Shown here: positions 17,172 through 25,568 of the stretch, one piece after another
How positions within the stretch are numbered: position 1 is the stretch's first letter
How the letters are laid out: each line of letters starts with the position of its first letter
Assembly (NCBI GenBank): GCA_017473745.1
Contig: JAFUJP010000199.1
Span: 1 to 32,648 of the forward strand
Length of the DNA: 32,648 nucleotides
Reading direction: 5' to 3'
Source: Oscillospiraceae bacterium
Lineage (GTDB): Bacteria; Bacillota; Clostridia; Oscillospirales; Ruminococcaceae
Position numbers and translations under genes: made by a program
Notes under the pieces: model-generated
Databases searched by the model: none
What the model saw: only the letters and a program-made list of their open reading frames with translations
What the model was told of the DNA's origin: nothing

Positions 17172-17651
17172 TCAGAAAAGCAGCATTATTCCGGCGATAG
17201 CAGCGGCGATAAGCGGATAGCCTACAACCGTTCCGAGCCATTTTCTTATGAGTACTTTTTTGGGAATATAAGGCATTAAATCCTCCGTTCCGGGGATGAG
17301 CCATGCCTTTGTTCTTCCGACCCAGTACCAATCAATGAAAAAACGGTCAAAAAGTCCTGCAATCAAAAGAATGACGGTCATCTGCCAAAAGCCTTCCCAA
17401 AAACCTTCTGCTCCGTTTATTCCATAAACCATAAGGGGAGTGAGAATAACAACCGGCGCAAAAAGCGCAATGCATGTTATGATAAAGCTTTTCTTTATCT
17501 TTTCTTTTGTGGTAAGCCCGAGTTCAACGACCCTTTGCTGAACGTCATCTTCATAAAGAACAACAAGCCCCACCGGACCGTTTGCGATGCCGACTACACA
17601 TACTATCAAAAGAACAAAGCACATAACGATGCCTTCGATCAAAAGAAGCAT
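17172..17651 (-). CDS. Membrane protein of unknown function, four predicted membrane segments
   Basis: A 159-residue protein with membrane segments at about 4-30 (LIEGIVMCFVLLIVCVVGIA), 55-78 (FIITCIALFAPVVILTPLMV), 88-105 and 139-157. The loop at about 104-125 has an aromatic stretch FIDWYWVGRTKAWLIPGTED, and a short cytoplasmic loop LGLTTKEKIKKS precedes segment 2. No known family is recognised. The start follows a gggggtg ribosome site. It stands alone between two terminators, so nothing links it to the metabolic cluster that follows. Confidence 0.7.
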   Translation of the reverse strand: MLLLIEGIVMCFVLLIVCVVGIANGPVGLVVLYEDDVQQRVVELGLTTKEKIKKSFIITCIALFAPVVILTPLMVYGINGAEGFWEGFWQMTVILLIAGLFDRFFIDWYWVGRTKAWLIPGTEDLMPYIPKKVLIRKWLGTVVGYPLIAAAIAGIMLLF

Positions 17652-17711
17652 AAAAACACCCCCGAGATATTATATCAACTTGATTATAACACAAATTTTA
17701 TGTTAAACAAG

Positions 17712-17745
17712 AAAAGATACGGCAAAAAATGCCGTATCTTTTTTG
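17712..17745. terminator. Terminator at the end of the LeuA-like / ligase transcript
   Basis: Stem aaaagatacggc / gccgtatctttt with loop aaaaaat. T runs on both strands; it begins 7 bases beyond the stop of the ligase fusion. Confidence 0.85.
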
Positions 17746-17751
17746 TATGTT

Positions 17752-20262
17752 TTATTTTTGAATTTTGCCGGTATCAATGGAAACGGCGTTTTCAAGCCCA
17801 AGGCGCTTTGCGGCGTCTTCGCGCATTTTGTATTTGAGGATTTTGCCTGCGGCGTTCATCGGGAAGCCATCGACAAATTCGATGTATCGCGGAACTTTGT
17901 GGCGCGCAAGGCGGCCTTTGATGTAATCTGCCATTTCCTCAACGGTCATGCTGCCCGGTTCTTTGAGCACGATCTGGGCCATGATTTCTTCACCGTATTT
18001 TTTATCCGGAACGCCGATTACCTGTACATCGCGGACTTTTTCGTGGGTATAGATGAATTCTTCAATCTCTTTGGGATAGATGTTTTCGCCGCCGCGGATT
18101 ATCATATCTTTAAGGCGTCCGGTGATTTTATAGGTGCCGTCATCTTCACGACAGGCAAGGTCGCCGGAATGGAGCCAGCCTTCGGCATCGATGGTTCCGG
18201 CGGTGGCTTCGGGCATCTTGTAATAACCTTTCATAAGGTTATAACCGCGGGAACAGAATTCGCCGTTTGTTCCGTCGGGAACTTCATCGCCGGTTTCGGG
18301 GTCAATAACTTTCGTTTCAACGTGCGGGAAGTTGTATCCGACGGTTTCACAGCGAAGGTCAAGCGGGTCTTCCCAGGCGGACATGGTGCTTCCGGGGGAA
18401 GATTCGGTCTGTCCGTAAACGCTGACTATGCCGCGCATATTCATTTCATTCGGCTGGGCGGCTCTTCTCATAAGTTCAGGCGGACAGCCTGCTCCGGCCA
18501 TGATTCCGGTGCGCATATAGGAAAAATCGGTGTTCTTGTAATCGGGATGGTTGAACATTGCGATAAACATGGTCGGAACGCCGTGGAAGCAGGTTATGCG
18601 CTCCTGATTTATACAGGCGAGAGAACTCTTTGCGGAGAAGTAAGGCAACGGGCAAAGAGTGGTACCGTGGGTCATGGATGCTGTCATGGCAAGAACCATG
18701 CCGAAGCAATGGAACATCGGAACCTGAATCATCATGCGGTCCGCGGTGGAAAGCCCCATTCTGTCGCCGATGCATTTTCCGTTGTTGACAACGTTATAAT
18801 GGGTGAGCATAACACCTTTGGGGAATCCGGTCGTTCCGCTGGTGTACTGCATATTGCAAACGTCATCCGGGCGAACAGCCGCCGCCATTCTTGCGATCTC
18901 TTCTTCTGCAACGGCATCGGCGCGTTCCATAGCTTCATCAAATTCAAGACAGCCGGGCTGTTTGAAACCGACGGTGATTACGTTGCGGAGGAAGGGAAGC
19001 TTTTTGCAGTGAAGCGGTGCGCCGGGCTTTGTACTTTTGATTTCGGGGCAAAGCTCGTTGATGATCTGTGCATAGTTTGAATCAAGGCAGGATTCAATCA
19101 TAACGAGGGTGTGGGTATCGGATTGGGAAAGCAGATACTCCGCCTCGTGGATTTTATAAGCGGTGTTCACCGTTACAAGAACCGCGCCGATTTTGGTTGC
19201 CGCCCAAAAGGTGATGTACCATGCGGGGACGTTTGTTGCCCAGATTGCAACCTTGCTGCCGGCTTTTACGCCCATTGAAACAAGTGCGCGGGCAAAGCGG
19301 TCAACATCTTCGCGGAATTCGGAATAGGTTCTTGTGTAATCAAGAGTGGTGTATTTGAAAGCGTACTGGTCGGGGAATTCCTCAACCATTTTGTCGAGCA
19401 CCTGCGGGAAGGTGAGGTCGATAAGAGAATCCTTTTTCCAGACATACTGGCCGCTGTGGTCATGGTTGAAATAAAGGCTTCTCTTTTTGCCCCTCGGGCT
19501 TTCAAAGCGGTTCATATAGTTTACGAAATGGGGGAAGATGACTTCGTATTCCTGAAGATCCTCCATCCATTCGGGCTTCCATTCAAGGGAAATAAATCCG
19601 TTGTAGTCAATGGAAGAAAGAGCGCGCATCATCTCATCAATGGGCATATTGCCTTCGCCGATAAGATTATATGTATTCTCATCGTCGGAATCCCGGAGAT
19701 GAACGTGCTTGACGTATGCGCCGAGGTTGCGGATGGTTTTATCCGCGGATTCGCCGTTTGTGCGATAGGGGTGGTGCATATCCCAAAGCGCAGCAAGATG
19801 GTCGGAAGCAAAACCATCCATAAGGGCGCGAAGGCGCGCGGTATCGGAATAGATTCCGCTTGTTTTCATAAGGAGAACAACGCCCGCATCCTCTGCGTAT
19901 GCGATAAGTTCCGCAACGGAAGCTTTTACGGTTTCTTCGTCATCATTGAGCGCCACGGCGCAGACGTAAGGTACCTTGAGATTATGGGCAACATCAATTA
20001 TACCTTTAAGGATTTCGGTATTTCCGGGAACGGAAATATCGCAGGAAGTATCAAGACAGGGGATTTTTATTCCGCGCTCGCGAAGCATTCTTGCGGTGGC
20101 GGCGGTGTTGTATTTATGAAGAGGGGAGCCTTTTTCGGTAAGCTCGGGGCATTTTTGAACGTTATAAAGTTCAATGCCGGAAAAACGCATTTCCTCCGCT
20201 GTTTCTATGAGTTCATCAAAGCTGAGGTTTGCCCAGCCCCTTGTTGAGAAAGAAAGATTCAT
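17752..20262 (-). CDS. Fusion: xylose-isomerase-like TIM barrel + AMP-dependent acyl-CoA ligase
   Basis: The 836-residue protein has two parts. Residues 1-250 form a sugar-phosphate isomerase/epimerase-type TIM barrel. D161 and H163 (ALWDMHHPYR), H188 (VKHVHLRD) and E227 (FISLEWKPEW) match the metal ligands, but the usual first glutamate is K133 (LLMKTSG). Residues about 270-836 form a complete ANL-family acyl-CoA ligase: YTSGTTGFPKG (about 471), VYGQTESSPG, the hinge and GRLKDMIIRGGENIYPKEIEE, and the end motif NAAGKILKYK with the catalytic lysine. The ATG overlaps the TGA of the LeuA-like gene by four bases, so the two are coupled. The ligase would make an acyl-CoA from ATP, a carboxylic acid and CoA. 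The beside-VOR/IlvE location suggests a branched-chain acid. The barrel's role is unknown. Confidence 0.85.
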   Translation of the reverse strand: MNLSFSTRGWANLSFDELIETAEEMRFSGIELYNVQKCPELTEKGSPLHKYNTAATARMLRERGIKIPCLDTSCDISVPGNTEILKGIIDVAHNLKVPYVCAVALNDDEETVKASVAELIAYAEDAGVVLLMKTSGIYSDTARLRALMDGFASDHLAALWDMHHPYRTNGESADKTIRNLGAYVKHVHLRDSDDENTYNLIGEGNMPIDEMMRALSSIDYNGFISLEWKPEWMEDLQEYEVIFPHFVNYMNRFESPRGKKRSLYFNHDHSGQYVWKKDSLIDLTFPQVLDKMVEEFPDQYAFKYTTLDYTRTYSEFREDVDRFARALVSMGVKAGSKVAIWATNVPAWYITFWAATKIGAVLVTVNTAYKIHEAEYLLSQSDTHTLVMIESCLDSNYAQIINELCPEIKSTKPGAPLHCKKLPFLRNVITVGFKQPGCLEFDEAMERADAVAEEEIARMAAAVRPDDVCNMQYTSGTTGFPKGVMLTHYNVVNNGKCIGDRMGLSTADRMMIQVPMFHCFGMVLAMTASMTHGTTLCPLPYFSAKSSLACINQERITCFHGVPTMFIAMFNHPDYKNTDFSYMRTGIMAGAGCPPELMRRAAQPNEMNMRGIVSVYGQTESSPGSTMSAWEDPLDLRCETVGYNFPHVETKVIDPETGDEVPDGTNGEFCSRGYNLMKGYYKMPEATAGTIDAEGWLHSGDLACREDDGTYKITGRLKDMIIRGGENIYPKEIEEFIYTHEKVRDVQVIGVPDKKYGEEIMAQIVLKEPGSMTVEEMADYIKGRLARHKVPRYIEFVDGFPMNAAGKILKYKMREDAAKRLGLENAVSIDTGKIQK

Positions 20263-21674
20263 GCGTTTTCCTCCTCATAAACGATTTTGTTGAGCGCATT
20301 GAGATAGGCAAGGATACTTGCGCCGACTATATCGGTTGAAGTTCCGCGGCCGGAATAAAGCTTTCCGTTTGAAAGAAGCTTTACAACGGTCTGGCCCATT
20401 GCCTCGCGGCCTTCGGTGACGGACTGGATCTGGAAGTCATCCAGTTCGTAATGAAGCCCGATTATCTGTTCGATGGCAAGAAAAGCGGCGTCGATAGGGC
20501 CGTCGCCGATGCAGATGCCCTCGAGAGCGTGCTCGCCTTTAAGGATGCGCAGATGTGCGGAAGAGGTGAGAACGTTGCTTGCATTGATAACGTAGCTTTC
20601 AAGCTTATATGTGGGCGGAACCTGAAGCGCAGAAGATGCAACGATGGCATCAAGCTCTTTTGAACCGACTTTCTTTTTGAGCACGGCAATCTGTTTAAAA
20701 GCCTCGTAAACTTTCATTCCGTCCTCTTCAGAAAGCTCATATCCAAGGCTTTCTGCGGCTTTGAGCACGGCGGAAATATCGTCGTGCTCGGTGAGCACCC
20801 ATTCGCCTTCGGCACGAACGCTGTCATCAAAAGGCGAATTTTTGCTTTTGCCGCTGTGGCAAAGGCGTTCGATCTGTGCGATAACGCGGTTGATTTCCGC
20901 CATGCGAACTGCGCCGCAGGCATCGAAAGCACTGCCCTTTGCGGCAAGGATCTTTGCGATTTTTGCAAGACGAACGTTATCGGTGGCAACAGCGGTGGCT
21001 TTGACTTCCGAAGCTCCGCAGCGAACAGCGGAAACCGCACAGGAATCCGCCATGGAAAGTGCATCCGAACAGCTTACGCCGACAGAAACGTCTGCAAGTT
21101 CCGGAACAGCGGATTTGATATTTTCAAGGAAAGCAGAAAATTCATCCGGAAGCATAACTCCGGCGGTATCACAGAAAGTAACGGTGGAAGCACCGGCTTC
21201 AACAGCGGCTTTTACGGCGGCTTCAAGGAAGTTTTCGTCGCTTCGGGTCGAATCCCCGGCAACGAATTCAACGTCGCTGCAGAGCGTTTTACAGGCTGAA
21301 ACGGCGTTTTTTATTGCTTCAAGCATGGCTTCGGGTTTTTTATGCGAAAGATACTCCATCTGAACGGGGCTGGTAGGTGCGCAAACCTGAAGACGGGGCT
21401 TCTTTGCCTCTTTAAGAGCATTCCATACTTTTTCGGCTCCGCCTTCTTCAAGGGCAACGGGAACGGCAATAACGGCGTTTTTTACCGCGCCTGCGATGGA
21501 TTTTATAAGAAGACTGTCAATTTTGAGATTTTCGATGGGGTGTAGCTCAATAACAGAAACCTCGAGTCGGTCAAGTAGCTTTGCAAGCTCGATCTTCTCT
21601 CTGAAGCTGAGGGAAAAGTCAATGCCTTTTCCGGTTTGTTTCATGGTTACGTCACTGATTTTGATGTTCCTCAT
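20259..21674 (-). CDS. LeuA-like protein (2-isopropylmalate synthase homologue lacking catalytic residues)
   Basis: A 471-residue protein with the LeuA layout: N-terminal DRE-TIM-like barrel (1-270), linker, and a C-terminal LeuA allosteric domain (about 345-471, including NASNVLTSSAHLRIL, GDGPIDAAFLAIEQIIG and SGRGTSTDIVGASILAYLNA). The barrel keeps D8 but has K12-Q13 where the family has Arg-Asp of LRDG. The metal-binding HCHNDLGMA is replaced by SCSDALSMA (201-209), and the GERAGN region is lost. Isopropylmalate or citramalate synthase activity is therefore unlikely. The allosteric domain, which binds leucine or isoleucine in true enzymes, looks intact, so a sensing or scaffolding role is possible (inference). 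A strong aaaggag precedes ATG 21674. It is coupled to the downstream ligase fusion and follows a hairpin in its leader. Confidence 0.8.
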   Translation of the reverse strand: MRNIKISDVTMKQTGKGIDFSLSFREKIELAKLLDRLEVSVIELHPIENLKIDSLLIKSIAGAVKNAVIAVPVALEEGGAEKVWNALKEAKKPRLQVCAPTSPVQMEYLSHKKPEAMLEAIKNAVSACKTLCSDVEFVAGDSTRSDENFLEAAVKAAVEAGASTVTFCDTAGVMLPDEFSAFLENIKSAVPELADVSVGVSCSDALSMADSCAVSAVRCGASEVKATAVATDNVRLAKIAKILAAKGSAFDACGAVRMAEINRVIAQIERLCHSGKSKNSPFDDSVRAEGEWVLTEHDDISAVLKAAESLGYELSEEDGMKVYEAFKQIAVLKKKVGSKELDAIVASSALQVPPTYKLESYVINASNVLTSSAHLRILKGEHALEGICIGDGPIDAAFLAIEQIIGLHYELDDFQIQSVTEGREAMGQTVVKLLSNGKLYSGRGTSTDIVGASILAYLNALNKIVYEEENA

Positions 21675-21700
21675 CCAAACATCTCCTTTTTTATGGAATA

Positions 21701-21739
21701 TAATAAAACCCGGGAAAGCCTTTATTAAAGGCCCCCGGG
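21701..21739 (-). terminator. Terminator/attenuator hairpin in the leader of the LeuA-like gene
   Basis: On the minus strand cccggg ... cccggg encloses a second stem gcctttaataaaggc, followed by ttttattatatt. It lies 27 bases before the LeuA-like start, and downstream of a possible promoter (21793-21821). It may end the VOR-IlvE transcript or attenuate the LeuA-like operon. No leader peptide or T-box is visible. Confidence 0.7.
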
Positions 21740-21792
21740 ATTTAATACGCTGACCTTAAAAAAGTCTGGTCGAAAATTAAATTAATATATCT

Positions 21793-21821
21793 ATTCAACC
21801 ACTTTTTTGTGTGTTTGTCAA
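21793..21821 (-). promoter_or_regulatory. Possible promoter of the LeuA-like / ligase operon
   Basis: Minus strand: perfect -35 TTGACA (21821-21816), 17-base spacer, weak -10 TTGAAT (21798-21793). It lies between ilvE and the hairpin at 21701-21739. Confidence 0.5.
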
Positions 21822-21875
21822 TAAAAACTTTCGTTAAAATGAATAATTATGCAATAAAAGTTTAGATATTATGCA

Positions 21876-22952
21876 TTAATCGCAAACTTTAAGGGTCCAG
21901 CCGAGGGTATCCTCAACGTTTCCGCTCTGGATTCCGTAAAGGGTATCATAGAGTTTTTGTGCGGTAGGGCCGATCTCACCGCCGTTGATGGTGACTTTTT
22001 TATCTTCCCAGCCCATGGAACCGATGGGGGAAATTACTGCAGCAGTTCCGCAGCCCCAGGCTTCTTCAAGAGTTCCGTTTTCTGCGGCTTCAAAGAGTTC
22101 TTCGGCGGTGACAAGGCGTTCTTCAACTTCTATGCCCCAGCTTCTGATAAGATCAATACAGCTTTTTCTGGTAACACCGGGAAGAATGGAACCGCTGAGC
22201 ATGGGAGTGATGACCTTGCCGCCGACTTTGAACATAACGTTCATTGCGCCGACTTCTTCAACGTATTTGCGCTCAACGCCGTCAAGCCAAAGAACCTGAA
22301 CATAGCCTTTCTTTTCGGCAACTTCGCCGGCGCGAAGAGAAGCCGCATAGTTTCCGCCGCATTTGGCAAAACCGGTTCCGCCGCGGACTGCGCGGACATC
22401 GCGGCTTTCAACATAAATATCGACGGGGCTCATTCCGTTGGGATAATAAGAGCCGGAAGGGCTGCAGATTATGCAGAAAAGATAGGTTGCGGAAGCATGA
22501 ACGCCGAGATGGGCATCGGTTGCGAAGATAAACGGTCTGATATAAAGGGAAGTTCCGGGATTATGGGGTACCCAATCAGCATCAACTGTGACGAGCTCTT
22601 TGATAGCCTGAACGAAAGTTTCTTCCGGAACGGCGGGCATACAAAGGCGCTCGTTGGAATTTTGCATACGCTTTGCATTTTCATAGGGACGGAAAAGATG
22701 GATGGAACCATCCGCCCAGCGATATGCTTTCATGCCTTCAAAAACCTCCTGCGCATAGTGGAGCACCATGCAGCTGGGGTCGAGTTCAAGGGGAGCATAG
22801 GGGACAATGCGGCCGTCGTGCCAGCCTTCGCCGGCAGTATAGTTCATAAGGAACATGTGGTCGCTGAAAGTTCTTCCAAAACCGAGTTTGCCTTCATCGG
22901 CGGGTTTGGTTTTGGGATTATCGGTATATGTTACAGGAAAAGTGAATTCCAT
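21876..22952 (-). CDS. ilvE: Branched-chain amino acid aminotransferase
   Basis: A 358-residue fold-type IV PLP enzyme that interconverts valine, leucine and isoleucine with their 2-oxo acids, using glutamate/2-oxoglutarate. Motifs: HYAQEVFEGMKAYR (65-78), RPFIFATD (139-146), the PLP lysine K197 in GGTGFAKCGGNYAASL, the downstream YVEEVGAMNVMF, and the phosphate-binding GCGTAAVISPIG. Length and motifs match the long (type II) IlvE form. It starts 21 bases after the oxidoreductase gamma gene with an agaagga ribosome site, so it is the last gene of the VOR operon. There it would take or supply the branched 2-oxo acids handled by that complex. A separate transcript probably begins downstream. 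Confidence 0.95.
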   Translation of the reverse strand: MEFTFPVTYTDNPKTKPADEGKLGFGRTFSDHMFLMNYTAGEGWHDGRIVPYAPLELDPSCMVLHYAQEVFEGMKAYRWADGSIHLFRPYENAKRMQNSNERLCMPAVPEETFVQAIKELVTVDADWVPHNPGTSLYIRPFIFATDAHLGVHASATYLFCIICSPSGSYYPNGMSPVDIYVESRDVRAVRGGTGFAKCGGNYAASLRAGEVAEKKGYVQVLWLDGVERKYVEEVGAMNVMFKVGGKVITPMLSGSILPGVTRKSCIDLIRSWGIEVEERLVTAEELFEAAENGTLEEAWGCGTAAVISPIGSMGWEDKKVTINGGEIGPTAQKLYDTLYGIQSGNVEDTLGWTLKVCD

Positions 22953-22973
22953 TTTGTTATTCCTTCTTTCAAA

Positions 22974-23516
22974 TCAAGCCTGGTTATAGTTTTTGCCGAT
23001 TTCGATGGCCTTAAGGTTGAGGTCAATAAGGTCGGCCTTTCTTGGAGGAACGGCATGGCGAAGCCCCGCTTCAAAGTTTTCCTCGGAAACGCAGGAAGTT
23101 TCTTTAACAAGCGCGCCGAGAAGTATCATATTCGCAAGGGCCGGCGCGCCCATATCCTTTGCAAGCTGGGTTGCGGGGATATAATAAACGTCGATATCGG
23201 AACGTTCGACTTTTCTTGCAATAAGTGCGGAATCAACAAAAAGCTTTCCGCCCGGGGCAACCATGTTCTCGTATTTATCAAGGGAGGGATTGTTCATAAC
23301 CATAACAACATTAGGGTGGTCAACAATGGGGGAGCCGATAGGCTCGTCGGAAAGGATAACGGTGCAGTTAGCGGTGCCGCCGCGCATTTCGGGACCATAG
23401 GAAGGAAGCCAACTGAGCTGGCGGTCCTCCGCAAGGCCGGCGTATGCAAGAACCTTACCGGAAAAGAGAAGACCCTGCCCGCCGAAGCCGGCAATGATTA
23501 TCTGATGTTCAGCCAT
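22974..23516 (-). CDS. 2-oxoacid:ferredoxin oxidoreductase, gamma subunit
   Basis: A 180-residue subunit of the pyruvate/ketoisovalerate oxidoreductase gamma family. It has the N-terminal glycine-rich [19 protein letters not shown] motif, then [16 protein letters not shown] and the later [17 protein letters not shown]. This subunit contributes to the CoA-binding side of the complex and cannot work alone. The start is taken at ATG 23516 (MAEHQIII), which overlaps the end of the beta gene by eight bases. An in-frame GTG at 23537 would add seven residues and has no better ribosome site. It is followed by ilvE after 21 bases. The overlap implies translational coupling with the beta subunit. Confidence 0.92.
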   Translation of the reverse strand: MAEHQIIIAGFGGQGLLFSGKVLAYAGLAEDRQLSWLPSYGPEMRGGTANCTVILSDEPIGSPIVDHPNVVMVMNNPSLDKYENMVAPGGKLFVDSALIARKVERSDIDVYYIPATQLAKDMGAPALANMILLGALVKETSCVSEENFEAGLRHAVPPRKADLIDLNLKAIEIGKNYNQA

Positions 23517-24261
23517 TATTTTCACCGTCCTTGTCACGATATACGCCGAGAGGATAATAGGGGATCATTTTTTCGTCTATCCAGTCAAGAGCCTGCTGAG
23601 GAGTCATGCCCCAGTTTGTCGGGCAGGAAGAAAGAACTTCAACAAGTGAAAATCCTTTCCCTTCAAGTTGATTCCGGAAGGCCTTTTTTATAGCTTTTTT
23701 CGCATTGCGAACGTTTTTTACGTTGTTGACGGTAACACGCTCGAGATATGCGGGGCCGTCAAGCTCGCTGAGGAGTTCGCATACGCGGATAGGATAGCCC
23801 TGGGTTTCGGTGTTTCTTCCGTAAGGAGAAGTCTGGGTGACCTGTCCCGGAAGGGAAGTGGGGGCCATTTGGCCGCCGGTCATGCCGTAAATGGCGTTGT
23901 TAATAAAGATGATGGTGATGTTTTCGCCCCTTGCGGCGGAATGAACGGTTTCGCACATACCGATGGAAGCAAGGTCACCGTCACCCTGATATGTAAATAC
24001 GATTTTTTCGGGATCGGAACGCTTTACGCCGGTCGCAACGGCCGGTGCTCTTCCGTGCGCCGCTTCGACCATGTCGCAGGTGAAATAGTTATAAGCAAAA
24101 ACGGAACAGCCAACGGGGGCAATGCCGATGGTTTTGCCTTCGATGCCGAGTTCATCAATAACTTCCGCAACAAGGCGGTGAACAATGCCGTGGGTGCAGC
24201 CGGGACAATAATGCAAAACGGCATCGGTAAGTGCCTTGGGTTTTTCAAAAACAACTGCCAT
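23509..24261 (-). CDS. 2-oxoacid:ferredoxin oxidoreductase, beta subunit (TPP-binding)
   Basis: A 250-residue thiamine-diphosphate-binding subunit. The TPP/magnesium motif runs from GDGD (93-96) to the paired asparagines N121-N122 in [18 protein letters not shown]19 and C22 (HYCPGCTHG) and C52 and C62 are at positions used for an iron-sulfur cluster in this family. It catalyses decarboxylation of the 2-oxo acid, or the reverse reductive carboxylation of acyl-CoA with reduced ferredoxin. It starts two bases after the VorB stop and overlaps the gamma gene. The family alone does not separate 2-oxoglutarate from branched-chain substrates. The VorB partner and IlvE neighbour favour 2-oxoisovalerate-type acids. 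Confidence 0.92.
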   Translation of the reverse strand: MAVVFEKPKALTDAVLHYCPGCTHGIVHRLVAEVIDELGIEGKTIGIAPVGCSVFAYNYFTCDMVEAAHGRAPAVATGVKRSDPEKIVFTYQGDGDLASIGMCETVHSAARGENITIIFINNAIYGMTGGQMAPTSLPGQVTQTSPYGRNTETQGYPIRVCELLSELDGPAYLERVTVNNVKNVRNAKKAIKKAFRNQLEGKGFSLVEVLSSCPTNWGMTPQQALDWIDEKMIPYYPLGVYRDKDGENNG

Positions 24262-24263
24262 GA

Positions 24264-25331
24264 TTATTCCTCTCCTTTCTCTGCGGCGGATTTGATTGCC
24301 GCAAGAATGTCGTCAACGGTGGTTATCATACCGCCGACCCTTGTGCAGCCGTAAACGGGCTTTTTGCAGCGTATTGCAAGCTCGATATCTTCTTTCATCT
24401 GGCCCATGTTGAGTTCGACGGAAACGAAAGATTTTACTTTATCCGCGGCGGCAAGAAGGGGCTTTTTCGGGAAGGGCCAGAGGGTGATGGGGCGGATCAT
24501 GCCGACCTTGATACCCTGTTTTCTGGCTTCAAGAATAGCGTTGCGGGAAACGCGGGCGGTGATTCCGCAGGAAACGATGCAGATATCCGCATCTTCCATC
24601 ATATATTCTTCCCACATACATTCCTCTTCCTCAATTTTCTTATAACGCTCGAAACGTTCGAGGTTAAGTTTTTCGAGTTCCGCAGGGGAAAGATAGAGAG
24701 AGTTTACGATGTGGTGTTCGCGTTTGCATTCGGTTCCGGTAACGGCCCAGTCCTTCGGTGTTTTATCAAGTTCGACAGGATCAGGAAGAACAACCGGTTC
24801 CATCATCTGGCCCATGGTGCCGTCAGCAAGAAGCATGCAGGGCATACGATATTTTTCGGCGAGCTCAAAGCCTTTAAGGGTCATATCGGCCATTTCCTGA
24901 ACGGAAGCCGGGGCAAGAACAAGAACGTGGAAGTCACCGTGGCCGGGGCCGCGGGTCGCAAGGAAATAGTCGGACTGGGAAGGCTGGATTCCGCCGAGGC
25001 CGGGGCCGCCGCGCTGTACGTTGACGATGAGCGCCGGAAGGTCGGAACCTGCAAGATAGGAAATACCTTCGCATTTAAGGGCGATGCCGGGGCTGGAAGA
25101 GGAGGTCATGGCGCGCTTGCCGGTGGCGGCAACGCCATAGACCATATTTATTGCGGCGATTTCGCTTTCTGCCTGAAGAAAAACGCCGCCGATTTTCGGC
25201 ATTTTTTTGGACATATACGCCGCAACTTCTGTCTGGGGGGTGATGGGATATCCGAAGTAATGGCGGCATCCCGCAAGGATGGCTGCTTCGGCAAGGGCTT
25301 CGTTACCCTTCATTAAAACTTTTTCCTGCAT
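24264..25331 (-). CDS. vorB: 2-oxoacid:ferredoxin oxidoreductase, alpha subunit (VorB, 3-methyl-2-oxobutanoate type)
   Basis: A 355-residue alpha subunit with the pyrimidine-binding signature [11 protein letters not shown] (26-36), then [14 protein letters not shown] and [21 protein letters not shown] (69-89), which contacts the cofactor and substrate. The second domain (about 240-340) includes [16 protein letters not shown] and [12 protein letters not shown]. Length and motifs match VorB rather than the longer fused pyruvate enzymes. With the gamma, beta and ferredoxin-like subunits it would form a four-subunit complex linking branched 2-oxo acids and CoA to acyl-CoA, CO2 and reduced ferredoxin. 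It starts 12 bases after the ferredoxin-like gene. Substrate is inferred from family and context. Confidence 0.92.
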   Translation of the reverse strand: MQEKVLMKGNEALAEAAILAGCRHYFGYPITPQTEVAAYMSKKMPKIGGVFLQAESEIAAINMVYGVAATGKRAMTSSSSPGIALKCEGISYLAGSDLPALIVNVQRGGPGLGGIQPSQSDYFLATRGPGHGDFHVLVLAPASVQEMADMTLKGFELAEKYRMPCMLLADGTMGQMMEPVVLPDPVELDKTPKDWAVTGTECKREHHIVNSLYLSPAELEKLNLERFERYKKIEEEECMWEEYMMEDADICIVSCGITARVSRNAILEARKQGIKVGMIRPITLWPFPKKPLLAAADKVKSFVSVELNMGQMKEDIELAIRCKKPVYGCTRVGGMITTVDDILAAIKSAAEKGEE

Positions 25332-25343
25332 ATTTCCGCCTCC

Positions 25344-25550
25344 TTATTTTTCAACGGTGATAACGCAATCCGGGCACATGGTGGCACAGAAAGCGCAGCC
25401 GATGCATTTTTCCTGATCGATGATTTCAACGGGAGAATGGCCTTTCTGATTAAGTCGCTCTCTCGAAAGCTGGAGAATCTTTTTGGGGCAGGCATTGACG
25501 CAAAGGCCGCAGCCTTTGCAAAGTTCTTCTTTGAATGTAAGTTTTGCCAA
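25344..25550 (-). CDS. 2-oxoacid:ferredoxin oxidoreductase, delta subunit (2x[4Fe-4S] ferredoxin-like)
   Basis: A 68-residue protein with two CxxCxxCxxxC motifs: C11-C14-C17-C21 ([11 protein letters not shown]) and C49-C52-C55-C59 ([11 protein letters not shown]), each followed by Pro. It would carry electrons between the TPP subunit and external ferredoxin. The start is TTG 25550, eight bases after a strong ggagg. No ATG is available, since the first cluster begins at residue 11. It lies 18 bases after the P-loop ATPase and 12 bases before vorB, in the usual D-B-A-C-like order of VOR/KOR operons. The extra C62 is common in this family. Confidence 0.92.
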   Translation of the reverse strand: MAKLTFKEELCKGCGLCVNACPKKILQLSRERLNQKGHSPVEIIDQEKCIGCAFCATMCPDCVITVEK

Positions 25551-25568
25551 AGTAAGGACACCTCCGTA

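Noticed and set aside
17743..19080. Plus-strand ORFs opposite the ligase and VOR genes (also 21957-23693 and 29970-31499)
   Set aside because: They are shadows of well-recognised minus-strand enzymes caused by codon bias.
20259..21674. Annotation as active 2-isopropylmalate or citramalate synthase
   Set aside because: The metal-binding HxH and the catalytic Arg-Asp are replaced, so only the fold and regulatory domain support the family name.
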